NCBI RefSeq assembly: GCF_030689305.1
Contig: NZ_JAUYVM010000017.1
Location: forward strand, 1-64,000
Length of the DNA stretch: 64,000 nucleotides
DNA from: Vibrio penaeicida
GTDB lineage: Bacteria; Pseudomonadota; Gammaproteobacteria; Enterobacterales; Vibrionaceae
Reading direction: 5' to 3'
The position numbers were made by a program, and so were the translations under genes. Of the stretch, positions 17,525 through 26,558 are shown in pieces. The notes under the pieces were generated by a model. The model did not search any database. It was not told the DNA's origin and saw nothing but the letters and a program-made list of their open reading frames with translations. Position 1 is the first letter of the stretch. Each line of letters begins with the position of its first letter.

Positions 17525-17557
17525 AAAGCCGGGAATAATGATTCCCGGCTTTTTATT
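17525..17557 (+). terminator. Bidirectional terminator, nfuA / protease
   Basis: Hairpin AAAGCCGGGAAT-aatg-ATTCCCGGCTTT followed by T-rich sequence on both strands, between convergent genes. Confidence 0.9.
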
Positions 17558-17594
17558 TGGTTTAGCGTTGCTTTACCGCAAACTTAAACATCGA

Positions 17595-18929
17595 TTACAA
17601 CTTGCTCCAAGCATCATTCCAAGCCCATCCTGTACCTGGTGCATATGCCCCACCAGCCGAACACCAAAGTCCGCCAGGGAACCCTAGGCATTGGTAACGA
17701 TTGCCATCTTCAGCCAGAACCACCGTACCAAATGTGTAGCTGCCAATATTTTGTGGGTACACGTGATCATAATTACCACCGCCACCACCAGCCGTTGTAG
17801 CATCTGCACTCACATTTGCTTGGTACGTACTTGTGCCTTGATCCGTTGAGAAGGAAAGCTGTGCCTTCGCTAGACCCGCTTGAGTTGCACCAAATTCGAC
17901 AGCGACCTGACAGCTTTGGTTCGCAGTCAACGTTGTTTGAGAACAGGTATCACGACCAACTACTGCTGAGGTGGCGACACCGGACGCTACCGCGCGAACG
18001 TTATTCAAAGTAAACGACTGTGTGCCGTTATTTTTAATACTAAACGTATGAGATTTCGTTTCACCGACTTTGAACGAAGACAATGTCTGGTTCTTGGTGT
18101 ATCCAACAGCGTAGCTGCCGCCAGGATTAGAGGTAATTACCGTATCTAGCCAGCTGCGTAAGGCAGCAATATCACTATAAACGCCATACTTACCTGGACG
18201 CGCACAACCAATACCCCAACTTACAATACCCAACTGAGTAATCACACCAGAACGATTGACAACAATTGGACCACCACTATCGCCCTGACAAGAATCCTTA
18301 CCGCCAGCAGAGAAACCAGCACAGAATGCAACATTACCTACATTGGTATAGCTTCCACCTGCCGCTCGACACGTCGCATCGGAAATCAAAGGAACGTCAA
18401 CAGACTGTAATTTATAAGGTGAGCTGCCTCCTTCAGAGGTACGACCAAGCCCTGCAACACTTAATGTATCACCAATGCCCGCATACTGACTCAAAGAACC
18501 GTCCGCTATCTCTACCTTCACAGCAGACGGAAGATCATTGGTCAATTTCAAAACGGCGATATCGTTTGTAAACGTACGTTTGTCGTAGTTAGGATGCATG
18601 TAAATCTTGCTAACATTAGCGCGCTGACCATCCGTTCCGTTGTAGATGAATCCACCTACTTTAACAGCAATACCAGATGGCGAATCCCCGTCTACACAGT
18701 GCGCAGCAGTTAGCACGTAACCATCACCTAAGTAGCTCGCACCACAGTAAGAACGGTTTCCGTAACGTGAAACAATTTGGGTATAAAATCCCCAGTCAGC
18801 AGTATTTGCGTTACCACCACCAACAATGCGTGGTGAAATTTCAAAACCGGCGCCTTGTACTTCTGCGCCTATGGATACCATAGGTGCAAGCATGGCTGTG
18901 ACTAGGGCCATATTCCTTGTTATTTTCAA
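17595..18929 (-). CDS. Secreted trypsin-like serine protease with C-terminal chitin-binding module
   Basis: 444 aa. Signal peptide about 1-22. An S1 peptidase domain starts at the activation site RIVGG (about residue 34) and carries His in LTAAHC, Asp in DIAVL and Ser in GDSGGP, so it should be active. An Ig/HYDIN-like beta domain (about 285-375), a GGGGG linker, and a CBM5/12-type chitin-binding domain ending in WCSAGGAYAPGTGWAWNDAW follow. It has no GlyGly-CTERM anchor, unlike some vibrio Ves proteases. The TTG start has GAGGA eight bases upstream; the next ATG is inside the signal peptide. A likely substrate of the nearby Eps system. Confidence 0.9.
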   Translation of the reverse strand: MKITRNMALVTAMLAPMVSIGAEVQGAGFEISPRIVGGGNANTADWGFYTQIVSRYGNRSYCGASYLGDGYVLTAAHCVDGDSPSGIAVKVGGFIYNGTDGQRANVSKIYMHPNYDKRTFTNDIAVLKLTNDLPSAVKVEIADGSLSQYAGIGDTLSVAGLGRTSEGGSSPYKLQSVDVPLISDATCRAAGGSYTNVGNVAFCAGFSAGGKDSCQGDSGGPIVVNRSGVITQLGIVSWGIGCARPGKYGVYSDIAALRSWLDTVITSNPGGSYAVGYTKNQTLSSFKVGETKSHTFSIKNNGTQSFTLNNVRAVASGVATSAVVGRDTCSQTTLTANQSCQVAVEFGATQAGLAKAQLSFSTDQGTSTYQANVSADATTAGGGGGNYDHVYPQNIGSYTFGTVVLAEDGNRYQCLGFPGGLWCSAGGAYAPGTGWAWNDAWSKL

Positions 18930-19102
18930 AATATTATCCTCATATTTTTTGTGTAATGCCGCTCTTTGTTATCTGGCGACGTTGTATACACAAGCACGTT
19001 TCTTGAAAAATCCAAGGCATGAATAGAGGAAAAAACCCATACTGCGACCACAATTTCACCAACAGGTAACTAACTTGTTTATCAGTATATTTTTCTTGGT
19101 TG

Positions 19103-19147
19103 AATAGCTTTCAATTACAGGATAGGAGACTGTAATTGAAAGCTATT
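19103..19147. repeat. 18-bp perfect inverted repeat with 9-nt loop
   Basis: AATAGCTTTCAATTACAG (19103-19120) pairs exactly with 19130-19147; loop GATAGGAGA. It lies between cysQ and the protease promoter region. It is AT-rich and lacks a clear T run on either strand, so its role as terminator is uncertain. The rest of 18930-19207 shows no gene. Confidence 0.75.
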
Positions 19148-19207
19148 TTAATCATGAGTTTTGAGAGGTTAGCTCAAATAACGAGCGTATAAAAAAGAAT
19201 GGCTGAG

Positions 19208-20029
19208 CTACTTGTGAGCCAATAGAATCGAATTCCATGGCAGTTCCTCATCACCTAAAACAATAAAATTAGGATTTTCTAATGTTTCTCTTTCATTATA
19301 AGAAAGTGGTTCTAATTTAGTGCTGAGAATACGACCACCCGCTTCACTGACAATACACTGTGTCGCGGCAGTATCCCATTCCCCAGTTGGACCTAGTCTT
19401 AGGTAGCAATCTACTGCCCCTTCTGCGACTAAGCAGGCTTTAAGCGCTGCTGACCCTAACGGTACCAAGTCAAAATTCCAAGACGGGCACAACTTACTGG
19501 TAATGCTATTGATGTCTTGACGGCGGCTAATGGCAATCGCTAAAGATTGGCTTTCGCTGTGATGGCGATGCGTTTCAATCGCCACACTTTCGTCCATATC
19601 TGGGATTTTCCAAGCGCCTTTCCCTTTGTAGGCATAATAAGTGACGCCCGAAACTGGCGCATATACCACACCCATAACGGGCTCGTTGTCTTCAACTAGA
19701 GCAATAATAGTGGCAAAATCGCCACTGCGTGCAATGAATTCCTGAGTCCCATCTAAAGGATCGACGAGCCAGTAACGGCTCCATTGACACCGTTTTTCAA
19801 GGCTGATATCCGAATCTTCTTCCGACAAAACAGGGATATCGGGGGTCAATTCCGTCAACCGCTCGACGATCAATTTGTGCGCGGCAATATCTGCACTCGT
19901 AACCGGCGTAGCATCCGATTTGGTGTATTCTTCGTATTGTTTGTTTTCGTAGATATCATGTATGAGCTGACCAGCACTGCGGGCAACCGTGATAACTAAA
20001 GGGATAAGGTGAGAAAGATCTTCCGCCAT
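19208..20029 (-). CDS. cysQ: 3'(2'),5'-bisphosphate nucleotidase
   Basis: 273 aa inositol-monophosphatase-like phosphatase. It hydrolyses 3'-phosphoadenosine-5'-phosphate left over from sulfate assimilation. The metal site shows as VDPLDGTQEF (near residue 90) with upstream LSEED, and the second site as GPTGEWDTAA. Eleven bases after nudE on the same strand, so one transcript is likely; the eps-nudE-cysQ order is that of V. cholerae. Confidence 0.94.
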   Translation of the reverse strand: MAEDLSHLIPLVITVARSAGQLIHDIYENKQYEEYTKSDATPVTSADIAAHKLIVERLTELTPDIPVLSEEDSDISLEKRCQWSRYWLVDPLDGTQEFIARSGDFATIIALVEDNEPVMGVVYAPVSGVTYYAYKGKGAWKIPDMDESVAIETHRHHSESQSLAIAISRRQDINSITSKLCPSWNFDLVPLGSAALKACLVAEGAVDCYLRLGPTGEWDTAATQCIVSEAGGRILSTKLEPLSYNERETLENPNFIVLGDEELPWNSILLAHK

Positions 20030-20040
20030 AGGGCATTTCC

Positions 20041-20595
20041 TTACTCAGACGTGTTTAAATACCGCTGAGCTAACATCAGTGCAGTAATACTGCGGGCTTC
20101 ACAAAAATCCAGATGGGTCAGCAGCTCATCAGCTTGCTGTAATGGCCAACGTACCAATTCTAGAGGCTCCGGCTCATCCCCTTCCAGTGATTCTGAATAC
20201 AGGTCGCGTGCCAGAAACAACGTCATCTTACTTGAGAAGTAAGATGGAGCCAGCACCACCTCTTTAAGAGGGGTTAATTCTGTCGCTCCGTACCCAATTT
20301 CTTCTTTTAATTCTCGGTTTGCTGCCTCAATAGGCGACTCACCAGGATCCACTAAACCTTTAGGGAACCCGAGCTCATAGCGCTCTGTACCTGCTGCGTA
20401 TTCACGAATTAAGAGTAAGTCCCCTTGCTCCGTGACAGGCACAATCATGACCGCAGAACGACCACTAGGCTTCATTCGCTCATAGATTCGCTCTTCTCCG
20501 TTTGAAAAACGTAAATCGAGAGACTCTATAGTAAATAGTTTAGATTGGGCGACCGTTTTTGTAGCTAAAATTTGTGGCTTTTTTTCACTTGCCAT
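20041..20595 (-). CDS. nudE: ADP compounds hydrolase, Nudix family
   Basis: 184 aa. The Nudix box is intact (G-LVDPGES-P..E-A-A-NRELKEEIG, about residues 80-102). NudE hydrolyses ADP-ribose, NADH and Ap3A. Directly upstream of cysQ. The terminator at 20780-20808 separates it from the eps operon, so it probably has its own promoter in the AT-rich 20600-20780. Confidence 0.93.
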   Translation of the reverse strand: MASEKKPQILATKTVAQSKLFTIESLDLRFSNGEERIYERMKPSGRSAVMIVPVTEQGDLLLIREYAAGTERYELGFPKGLVDPGESPIEAANRELKEEIGYGATELTPLKEVVLAPSYFSSKMTLFLARDLYSESLEGDEPEPLELVRWPLQQADELLTHLDFCEARSITALMLAQRYLNTSE

Positions 20596-20779
20596 AACCT
20601 TTCCTTAAAAATCTGACCCAATCATTAACATGGAACAATATATCATCAAAAATAATGAACTGTTGGCATTTCGAGATTGATTTTTGTTCGTATTAGCTCA
20701 ATCTACACTCAAACCATCTCCAAATACAGGACGCAGAGCTAACAACTTGAAGTGGTTTAAGTATAACGTTATCAGTAAC

Positions 20780-20808
20780 AAAATGGCCCAGCAATGCTGA
20801 GCCATTTT
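20780..20808 (-). terminator. Terminator of the eps operon
   Basis: Hairpin AAAATGGCCCAGCA / TGCTGAGCCATTTT (one mismatch), 18 bases after epsN on the minus strand. T run on both sides. Confidence 0.82.
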
Positions 20809-20825
20809 AATTCATCTAATCGCTT

Positions 20826-21584
20826 CTATAGACGCCCAGAGTACTGAAAGGGAAACTGACCTTTGTTATTCGGGTTACCCAGCCAATTCAGCTGGCTCCC
20901 CATCGATTGAGGGAATTCGGCTCCAGGCTTGAACCATGCATTCACACTGTATTGCTGATCAGGCGTCAAGTTTGCATCAAACGCGCTCGTCACCTGAGCA
21001 TGTTTTTGCTCGCCTTTTGCAGTCAATTTATTATCTTGGCATGCCAAGTCAGAAGTGACTTCACCTAAGATAAGGCTGCCTAATGGTGTGCCTAACGTGC
21101 CACCATTCCAAGCCAAATTACCCGTTGCACTTTCACACCATGGCTGAGCATATTGGAACTCTTTAATCGCTAGTTCAAATTGCCCCTCTACCTGAACCGG
21201 AGCGGGAATCTGCGCAAATCCCAATATTTTTTCAGCAGGCATAGACGCAAAAATGCTGTGACCATAAAGCCCGCCAAATCCCATGCCCAGAGCTCCTTTA
21301 CCGTGTAATTGAAGCTCACTGCCGCGACCAAAGCGCACTTGATATTCAGCTTTACCAGTCATTAGCGCTGAAGGTTGAAAGTCCCAGCTAAGCTGACCAA
21401 AATTTTGCCCCTGCCACGTTAACTTGGATGCTTGTCCACGCCACAACGTCCCAGACAAACTTCCCACGCTCAACCCCTGAATTTTAGGGGCATATTGATA
21501 CACAAATGCAACTGGCATGTGTACAACAAGGCTTACGACAAGCACTAAAACAAAAACGGACACATACCCAATTATACGCTTCAA
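20826..21584 (-). CDS. epsN: Type II secretion system protein N
   Basis: 252 aa. One N-terminal membrane span (about 5-25) and a periplasmic domain of the GspN family (GLSVGSLSGTLWRGQA). Inner-membrane accessory component whose role is poorly defined; some T2SS work without it. Last gene of the operon, one base after epsM. Confidence 0.92.
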   Translation of the reverse strand: MKRIIGYVSVFVLVLVVSLVVHMPVAFVYQYAPKIQGLSVGSLSGTLWRGQASKLTWQGQNFGQLSWDFQPSALMTGKAEYQVRFGRGSELQLHGKGALGMGFGGLYGHSIFASMPAEKILGFAQIPAPVQVEGQFELAIKEFQYAQPWCESATGNLAWNGGTLGTPLGSLILGEVTSDLACQDNKLTAKGEQKHAQVTSAFDANLTPDQQYSVNAWFKPGAEFPQSMGSQLNWLGNPNNKGQFPFQYSGRL

Positions 21585-21585
21585 G

Positions 21586-22074
21586 TTAACTGCCTCTTTT
21601 TAGCTGTAATCGGTTTACTTCAACTTGACCAGTGGTTTCTGTACGAGTGATATCAAGAAATTCCACTTCGATACCATGTTGCTCACGTAAATCCGCAAGC
21701 CAAGAGACTAACTGATTAAATGGCACTGGTTGAATCCATACTTGCAAGCTTTCGCTACGTGGCTGCATTCGGATAAGTTCAATTTGATATCGTCGCGTGG
21801 TCGAAGAAACAACTTGGTTAAGTGGCTGCCCAGATACATTCACGCTCCCACCCGATGCTGCTCTGAGCGTCGTAATGGAGTTCGCACTTTTTGTTACCCA
21901 ATCTAAAAGCTGCTTTTCACTTGCGATTTTAGTCTGTGCTGCATCCGCTCTTTCATTTAGCGGCGCAATACCGCCCCAATATATAGCAAATGCCAGCACC
22001 AAAAAGCTGCAACCAGCCATTAGACGCTGCTCTCTTTGCGATATGGATTGCCACCATGCATTGACTTTATTCAT
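21586..22074 (-). CDS. epsM: Type II secretion system protein M
   Basis: 162 aa bitopic inner-membrane protein: cytoplasmic tail, one span (about 19-37) and a periplasmic ferredoxin-like domain. It forms the inner-membrane platform with EpsL, EpsF and the EpsE ATPase. Overlaps epsL by 4 bases (ATGA). Confidence 0.95.
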   Translation of the reverse strand: MNKVNAWWQSISQREQRLMAGCSFLVLAFAIYWGGIAPLNERADAAQTKIASEKQLLDWVTKSANSITTLRAASGGSVNVSGQPLNQVVSSTTRRYQIELIRMQPRSESLQVWIQPVPFNQLVSWLADLREQHGIEVEFLDITRTETTGQVEVNRLQLKRGS

Positions 22075-23330
22075 GGTTTTCTCCTAATCACGTAACTGCC
22101 AAACACTTCACTGCCACTTCTATTCAACTGACCTTGCTCAACCTCAAATTGCTGTGCGAGATCCGCTCGTGCTGTTTCGAAGGTTTGAAAGTCTTTGCTT
22201 TTCGCTTGAATACGAATTTCGTTTCTAGCCCCGTCGTATTTCACACTTAAGACGTCAATAGCACCATTTTTTTTCAAGGCTTGTGGTAGCTGAGCTAACC
22301 ATACCAACATGGATTCATCACCTCCGCCACCGGACAAACGAGACTCCTCATCACGCATTTGTCTTTTTAGGTAGCTGACGGTCGGAATTTTCCGCTTATT
22401 AGGAAATACCTGACGAAAAATTCGCTCGCTTTCCGTTCGATACTCTGCTGCTTGTGCTTCAAATGCATTCACTTGAAGTACATTTTGTGTGGTCAGTACA
22501 CCTAATAAAAGCACCGCTGCAATGGCGGCTTTCTGCCACACTTTCCAGTGTTTAGTCAGAGAAGATGATGGCTTAAAGCTACCTGTAAGAAGGTTTACTT
22601 TCGATGCCAGTGCGCCTTGCGTCAGCAGCGACATTGCTAGTTCAGCGTCTTCAGCTTTCCAGTGACCTGGAAGTTGTTCGTGACCTTCAGGTAAGGGGCT
22701 ATAACTGGATACAACTTTTTCTTGAAGCGTCTCTTCGTCTGACGGCTCTTCTGGATCGTCATCTTGATTTGAAACCAAACTAAATGGTTCCGGCGGCAGC
22801 AATGAAAGCCACTCATTTTGAAGAGTAAACCCAGAATGAGCTCCGCTACGGAATAGCCACTCATTGTTAATTTGGAGTGCACTTATCTCGCTGTCTTGCC
22901 TAGGCAGTGCAAGACAGTCAGGCATAATTTGCCTAACGTTAATATGGTGCTCGCGTAGATCACTTAATAGGTTATCTAAAAATTGACGATCTACAGCAGC
23001 AACATCGGCTTTTGCACCTCGTTTAGCCAGTACAGAAAAGTGCAACTCATCAACATCTTGTGCAACATCATCTTCGACCAAAAACGGTAACATGGTGTTT
23101 AGCTGTCGCGCTCCACCTGCAGGTATATCTACTTCTTTAAGCAATACATCACTACTAGACAACAACACAATGGTCGGGCGTTGGGTGGCATAACTCGCTA
23201 TGTCACCCAGTTGATCGCGATGACTCAGGTCACCACTTGCGATCACCTCTTGCTGACTCGGAGACCAAACCAGCCACTGTATTGGGGCGTCTACCTGACT
23301 ACTTACTCTTACGGTCAGAAACTCGCTCAC
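22071..23330 (-). CDS. epsL: Type II secretion system protein L
   Basis: 419 aa from a GTG at 23330 with an ideal GGAGGAATCA upstream; the resulting start SEFLTVR matches the V. cholerae protein. The cytoplasmic actin-like domain (1-240) binds EpsE, a single span follows (about 262-280), and the periplasmic domain binds EpsM. The acidic linker around 205-225 (DDDPEEPSDEE) is notable. Its start lies inside the end of epsK (32-base overlap). Confidence 0.95.
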   Translation of the reverse strand: MSEFLTVRVSSQVDAPIQWLVWSPSQQEVIASGDLSHRDQLGDIASYATQRPTIVLLSSSDVLLKEVDIPAGGARQLNTMLPFLVEDDVAQDVDELHFSVLAKRGAKADVAAVDRQFLDNLLSDLREHHINVRQIMPDCLALPRQDSEISALQINNEWLFRSGAHSGFTLQNEWLSLLPPEPFSLVSNQDDDPEEPSDEETLQEKVVSSYSPLPEGHEQLPGHWKAEDAELAMSLLTQGALASKVNLLTGSFKPSSSLTKHWKVWQKAAIAAVLLLGVLTTQNVLQVNAFEAQAAEYRTESERIFRQVFPNKRKIPTVSYLKRQMRDEESRLSGGGGDESMLVWLAQLPQALKKNGAIDVLSVKYDGARNEIRIQAKSKDFQTFETARADLAQQFEVEQGQLNRSGSEVFGSYVIRRKP

Positions 23331-24315
23331 TGATTCCTCCAAAACTACGACGGACGACCGTCGCTTGTTTTCTATCCTTACTGTAGAGCAGGCTACGTAT
23401 CCTGACCCTTGATTCATCGACCATCACTTGAGCATCCAGCTCAAAGTATCGGCTGTCTACTGCAATATGCGCCTGTGCTTCCTTACGCACTTTTTCTTCA
23501 ATTCCGTTAATGACTGGCTCTGACATAAAACTGTCTATGCTGTCCCACCCATCAAACTTTCGATTGGCGATAAGCTCTTTGGCGTTGCTGCTGCTTAAGT
23601 GCGGCTGAAATAAGGCTGCCAAAATGTCTGCCTGATCTTCGGAAATTGTATTTACGTTGAGTTTCCACTCGTTGGTTGGTAATGCGCATACTAAAGGGGA
23701 CAATTTATCCATAATAGGCGCACTTACCTGCTGGATCGCCCTTAACTCTGAGCGATCTGCCAAAAATCCATTCGCAGTCAAATAAGGAGGCTGGAACCCC
23801 TCATAAGTACTGTCTTCTGCGCCATAACTTGTAAGCACATTGGCGTCATTATCGACAAAATCCCAACTGGAATCCGCGATCACTTCTGCGGTATAGGGTT
23901 CAACGTCTTGTTGCTCGATAATGTTTTGCCACACCTTAACAAGAAACGGCTTCTGGGCAGTTTCTACCCGAGCTTTAACACTGGTCAATACGTTGATGTT
24001 AAAGCACGCCTGCATATCAACTAACTTACCCTTGGCAGTGCCATAGTCCAGTGGGTATGTCTGTTCTTTTAACGCCCACGGCTGGCTGAGGTTGATTGTT
24101 TCATTATCTTTGTAACTTTGTTCTATACCGACTTTAGCTAACGCTTCAACACCAAGGCTATACCAATACGCTTGCTGATGATTGACCTGATTACCCGCTC
24201 GATGAAAATTGATGAACAGGCGCTCAGACATCGATGCCGCTATTGCCGTCATGACAGCCAGCAAGAGCAAAACTACGATTAAAGCCACGCCAGATTGGGA
24301 GGAACGCTTAACCAT
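23299..24315 (-). CDS. epsK: Type II secretion minor pseudopilin K
   Basis: 338 aa from the ATG at 24315 with GGAGGAAATA upstream. Prepilin-like N-terminus QSGVALIVVLLLLAVM lacks the Glu+5 of other pseudopilins, as is normal for GspK, and the large globular domain caps the pseudopilus tip with EpsI and EpsJ. Overlaps epsJ by 8 bases and epsL by 32. Confidence 0.95.
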   Translation of the reverse strand: MVKRSSQSGVALIVVLLLLAVMTAIAASMSERLFINFHRAGNQVNHQQAYWYSLGVEALAKVGIEQSYKDNETINLSQPWALKEQTYPLDYGTAKGKLVDMQACFNINVLTSVKARVETAQKPFLVKVWQNIIEQQDVEPYTAEVIADSSWDFVDNDANVLTSYGAEDSTYEGFQPPYLTANGFLADRSELRAIQQVSAPIMDKLSPLVCALPTNEWKLNVNTISEDQADILAALFQPHLSSSNAKELIANRKFDGWDSIDSFMSEPVINGIEEKVRKEAQAHIAVDSRYFELDAQVMVDESRVRIRSLLYSKDRKQATVVRRSFGGISERVSDRKSK

Positions 24316-24985
24316 TATTTCCTCCGCTAGAATTTTCTCCCTCAGACCCTTGTTGCTGCTTGGGAGTAACAATAGAAAGTTCACCGCCAGGCGTCAGATA
24401 CACTCGCTCTATTTCGCCGTAATCTTTCAATGTTAGTGTTATCGCAATCGCAGCAGGTAGTGCTCTAGGCTTAGTCCATTCCTCTTTCCATTCACCATTT
24501 TCGTAAAACGTTACGGAAAAGGCTTCAACATCTTCCAAAATTGGACGAGACAACGGTAATTGACCTGCTGGGGTGTCTGAGTATCGCCACCATACCCTTT
24601 CAAGCTTTTCTTCACGAATCCGATAACCTACTTTGGTGACTTCCCCTCGTGGGAAAACACTTTGCGGGTTTTGCCAACCTAACCGGTTAAAAATAATGCC
24701 TTTATCATCAGATTCTAAGACGTAGTCTCCGTAACTTAACAAGGTTTCAGACGGCGATTCTCCGTTGGTTCTCATTTGGCGTAACGCCATCTGTCTGAAA
24801 TCGTTATCCATCCAGATAAGCGCTCTCTGCATAGTTTGCAGACGCTCTGTTTTTTCAATCGACTGCGCGTTGCTCAGCTGTACCTGATTAACAACTTGAT
24901 ACGCCGCCATGCTAAGGCTGGCAAACACTGCAATGGCCACCAGCACTTCAATGAGAGTAAATCCTGATGCTTTATAGTGACGCAT
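24308..24985 (-). CDS. epsJ: Type II secretion minor pseudopilin J
   Basis: 225 aa. Prepilin motif KASG-FTLIEVLVAIAVFA near the N-terminus, cleaved and methylated by the prepilin peptidase. Part of the tip complex. The C-terminal 15 residues are Gln/Gly/Ser-rich. Overlaps epsI by 14 bases. Confidence 0.95.
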   Translation of the reverse strand: MRHYKASGFTLIEVLVAIAVFASLSMAAYQVVNQVQLSNAQSIEKTERLQTMQRALIWMDNDFRQMALRQMRTNGESPSETLLSYGDYVLESDDKGIIFNRLGWQNPQSVFPRGEVTKVGYRIREEKLERVWWRYSDTPAGQLPLSRPILEDVEAFSVTFYENGEWKEEWTKPRALPAAIAITLTLKDYGEIERVYLTPGGELSIVTPKQQQGSEGENSSGGNNG

Positions 24986-25349
24986 AACTTCTCACCGTCA
25001 CTATGGCGCTTTTGCCATCTGCTTCTTTAGAAACAGACACATCGAAAGCACTGATTACACCATTATCCGTTGGTACAGGTTTAACCAACCAATACCATGT
25101 TTGTCCTGCCAATTCTTCTTTGCCTTTGTTTTCTTTTTTTGGCGCTTTACCAAGCAGGACTTTCGCCATTTGGTTGTCCGCTACCATGGCAGCAAACATT
25201 TTTTCCTCTAGATAGCCGAGCGTATTGATATGCTGAGTGACCGCCCTCACCACACTGATGGCAGCCGTTGCAAAAATTGCGAGTGCTACCAGCACTTCTA
25301 TCAAGGTCATACCACGAGTGCGATGGGCGCTTGGCCTATTCATCTTCAT
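24972..25349 (-). CDS. epsI: Type II secretion minor pseudopilin I
   Basis: 125 aa. Prepilin motif TRG-MTLIEVLVALAIFA, then the short GspI globular domain. It initiates pseudopilus assembly with EpsJ and EpsK. The first of two close ATGs is chosen because AGGAGA lies five bases before it. Overlaps epsH and epsJ by 14 bases each. Confidence 0.95.
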   Translation of the reverse strand: MKMNRPSAHRTRGMTLIEVLVALAIFATAAISVVRAVTQHINTLGYLEEKMFAAMVADNQMAKVLLGKAPKKENKGKEELAGQTWYWLVKPVPTDNGVISAFDVSVSKEADGKSAIVTVRSYASL

Positions 25350-25920
25350 CGCGTTCTCCTGGTCTGAATATACTTATAAACCCATTATCGGCGGCTTTAA
25401 TACGCCATCCATCTTGAAATTCATCCCCAACGTTGGGATAAAATGCAACTTGAAAAGGGGTTATCTCACCACTTGAAAGAACCATTACTTGAGGCGGAGG
25501 TGATTGTTTTTTCTTTTCTTCATCTGCGAACATCTCCTCATCAAACAGGCTTCCTGGCTCAAACAAGCGATCATCGTCGCCCCATTCATCACTGCCCAAT
25601 TGCAAAGATATCGCAAATTCAGCTTCTAAATCCGACTCTGAGTAGTACCGATTTTCCGCCATTTTTTCCCAACCTTCATTGGTGAGCGTTACAAATCGAT
25701 ACTGCCCTTTGTCTTCATCAAACCAAACACCAAAATCCTTTCCATTCAACATGGCATCTTCATTAAGAAGCTGTAAGCGCTGAGAAAATCGCTGAGCATG
25801 TTCCTCAAGCCGATCATCACTTGAAGACGGCAGCGTCGTAATAACCGCTACCGCACTGAGTGACAAGAGCACCAAAACCAACATGATTTCTATTAATGTA
25901 AAGCCACGTTGTTTATTCAT
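25336..25920 (-). CDS. epsH: Type II secretion minor pseudopilin H
   Basis: 194 aa. Prepilin motif QRG-FTLIEIMLVLVLLSL followed by the GspH beta domain. The terminus is acidic (GERDEDE). Sits between epsG (44-base gap) and epsI (14-base overlap). Confidence 0.95.
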   Translation of the reverse strand: MNKQRGFTLIEIMLVLVLLSLSAVAVITTLPSSSDDRLEEHAQRFSQRLQLLNEDAMLNGKDFGVWFDEDKGQYRFVTLTNEGWEKMAENRYYSESDLEAEFAISLQLGSDEWGDDDRLFEPGSLFDEEMFADEEKKKQSPPPQVMVLSSGEITPFQVAFYPNVGDEFQDGWRIKAADNGFISIFRPGERDEDE

Positions 25921-25964
25921 GCGTATTCGCTTACTACCAAATGAAAAATGGGAAGCCAGTAAAA

Positions 25965-26414
25965 TTACTGGTAGTCCTGCATGTTCCAGTTACCAATGTC
26001 GGCTTGAACACCTTCACCACCCTCTTGACCATCAGCACCTAACGTAAAGACGTCGATTGTGCCGTTATCACCTGGGCTCAAATACTGATATTCATTACCC
26101 CAAGGATCGTTAGGTAGGCGTCGGATGTACCCGCCATCGCGGTAGTTACGCGGCTCTGGCGAAGCCGATGGTTTAGAAACCAACGCTTCCAATCCCTGAT
26201 CCGTTGATGGGTACACACTGTTATCCAACTTGTACATATCTAAAGCATTTTCTAGAGCGACAATGTCAGTAATGGCTTTCTGTTGGTCTGCTGTTTCTTT
26301 GTTACCTAATAGGTTAGGTACAACGAAACTCGCCAGAATACCCAAAATTACAACCACAACCATGACTTCTAATAGCGTAAAGCCAGACTGCTTTTTATTA
26401 CTTCTGTTATGCAT
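25965..26414 (-). CDS. epsG: Type II secretion major pseudopilin G
   Basis: 149 aa. Prepilin motif QSG-FTLLEVMVVVVILGILAS and the GspG C-terminal calcium-loop region (NDPWGNEYQYLSPG, GADGQEGGEG). It forms the pseudopilus that pushes substrates through the secretin. AGGAAAC precedes the ATG. A 144-base gap with a hairpin separates it from epsF. Confidence 0.97.
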   Translation of the reverse strand: MHNRSNKKQSGFTLLEVMVVVVILGILASFVVPNLLGNKETADQQKAITDIVALENALDMYKLDNSVYPSTDQGLEALVSKPSASPEPRNYRDGGYIRRLPNDPWGNEYQYLSPGDNGTIDVFTLGADGQEGGEGVQADIGNWNMQDYQ

Positions 26415-26476
26415 GTTTCCTCCAAAATGCGCGCTGTAATCATTCTACGCGCACGTTACATTCCGACATTCAATTT

Positions 26477-26514
26477 GCTTAAAGCCGATTTCAATTCATT
26501 GAGCCGCTTTAAGC
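26477..26514 (-). promoter_or_regulatory. Hairpin in the epsF-epsG gap
   Basis: Arms GCTTAAAGC (26477-26485) and GCTTTAAGC (26506-26514), with 20 bases between. The only sizeable gap inside eps. A second GC-rich pair GCGCG/CGCGC lies at about 26440-26456. Possibly an RNA stabiliser or processing site; no T run. Confidence 0.5.
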
Positions 26515-26558
26515 ACAAATAAAATAAATTAAGACAAACGTCTTCGTTAACTCGATTC

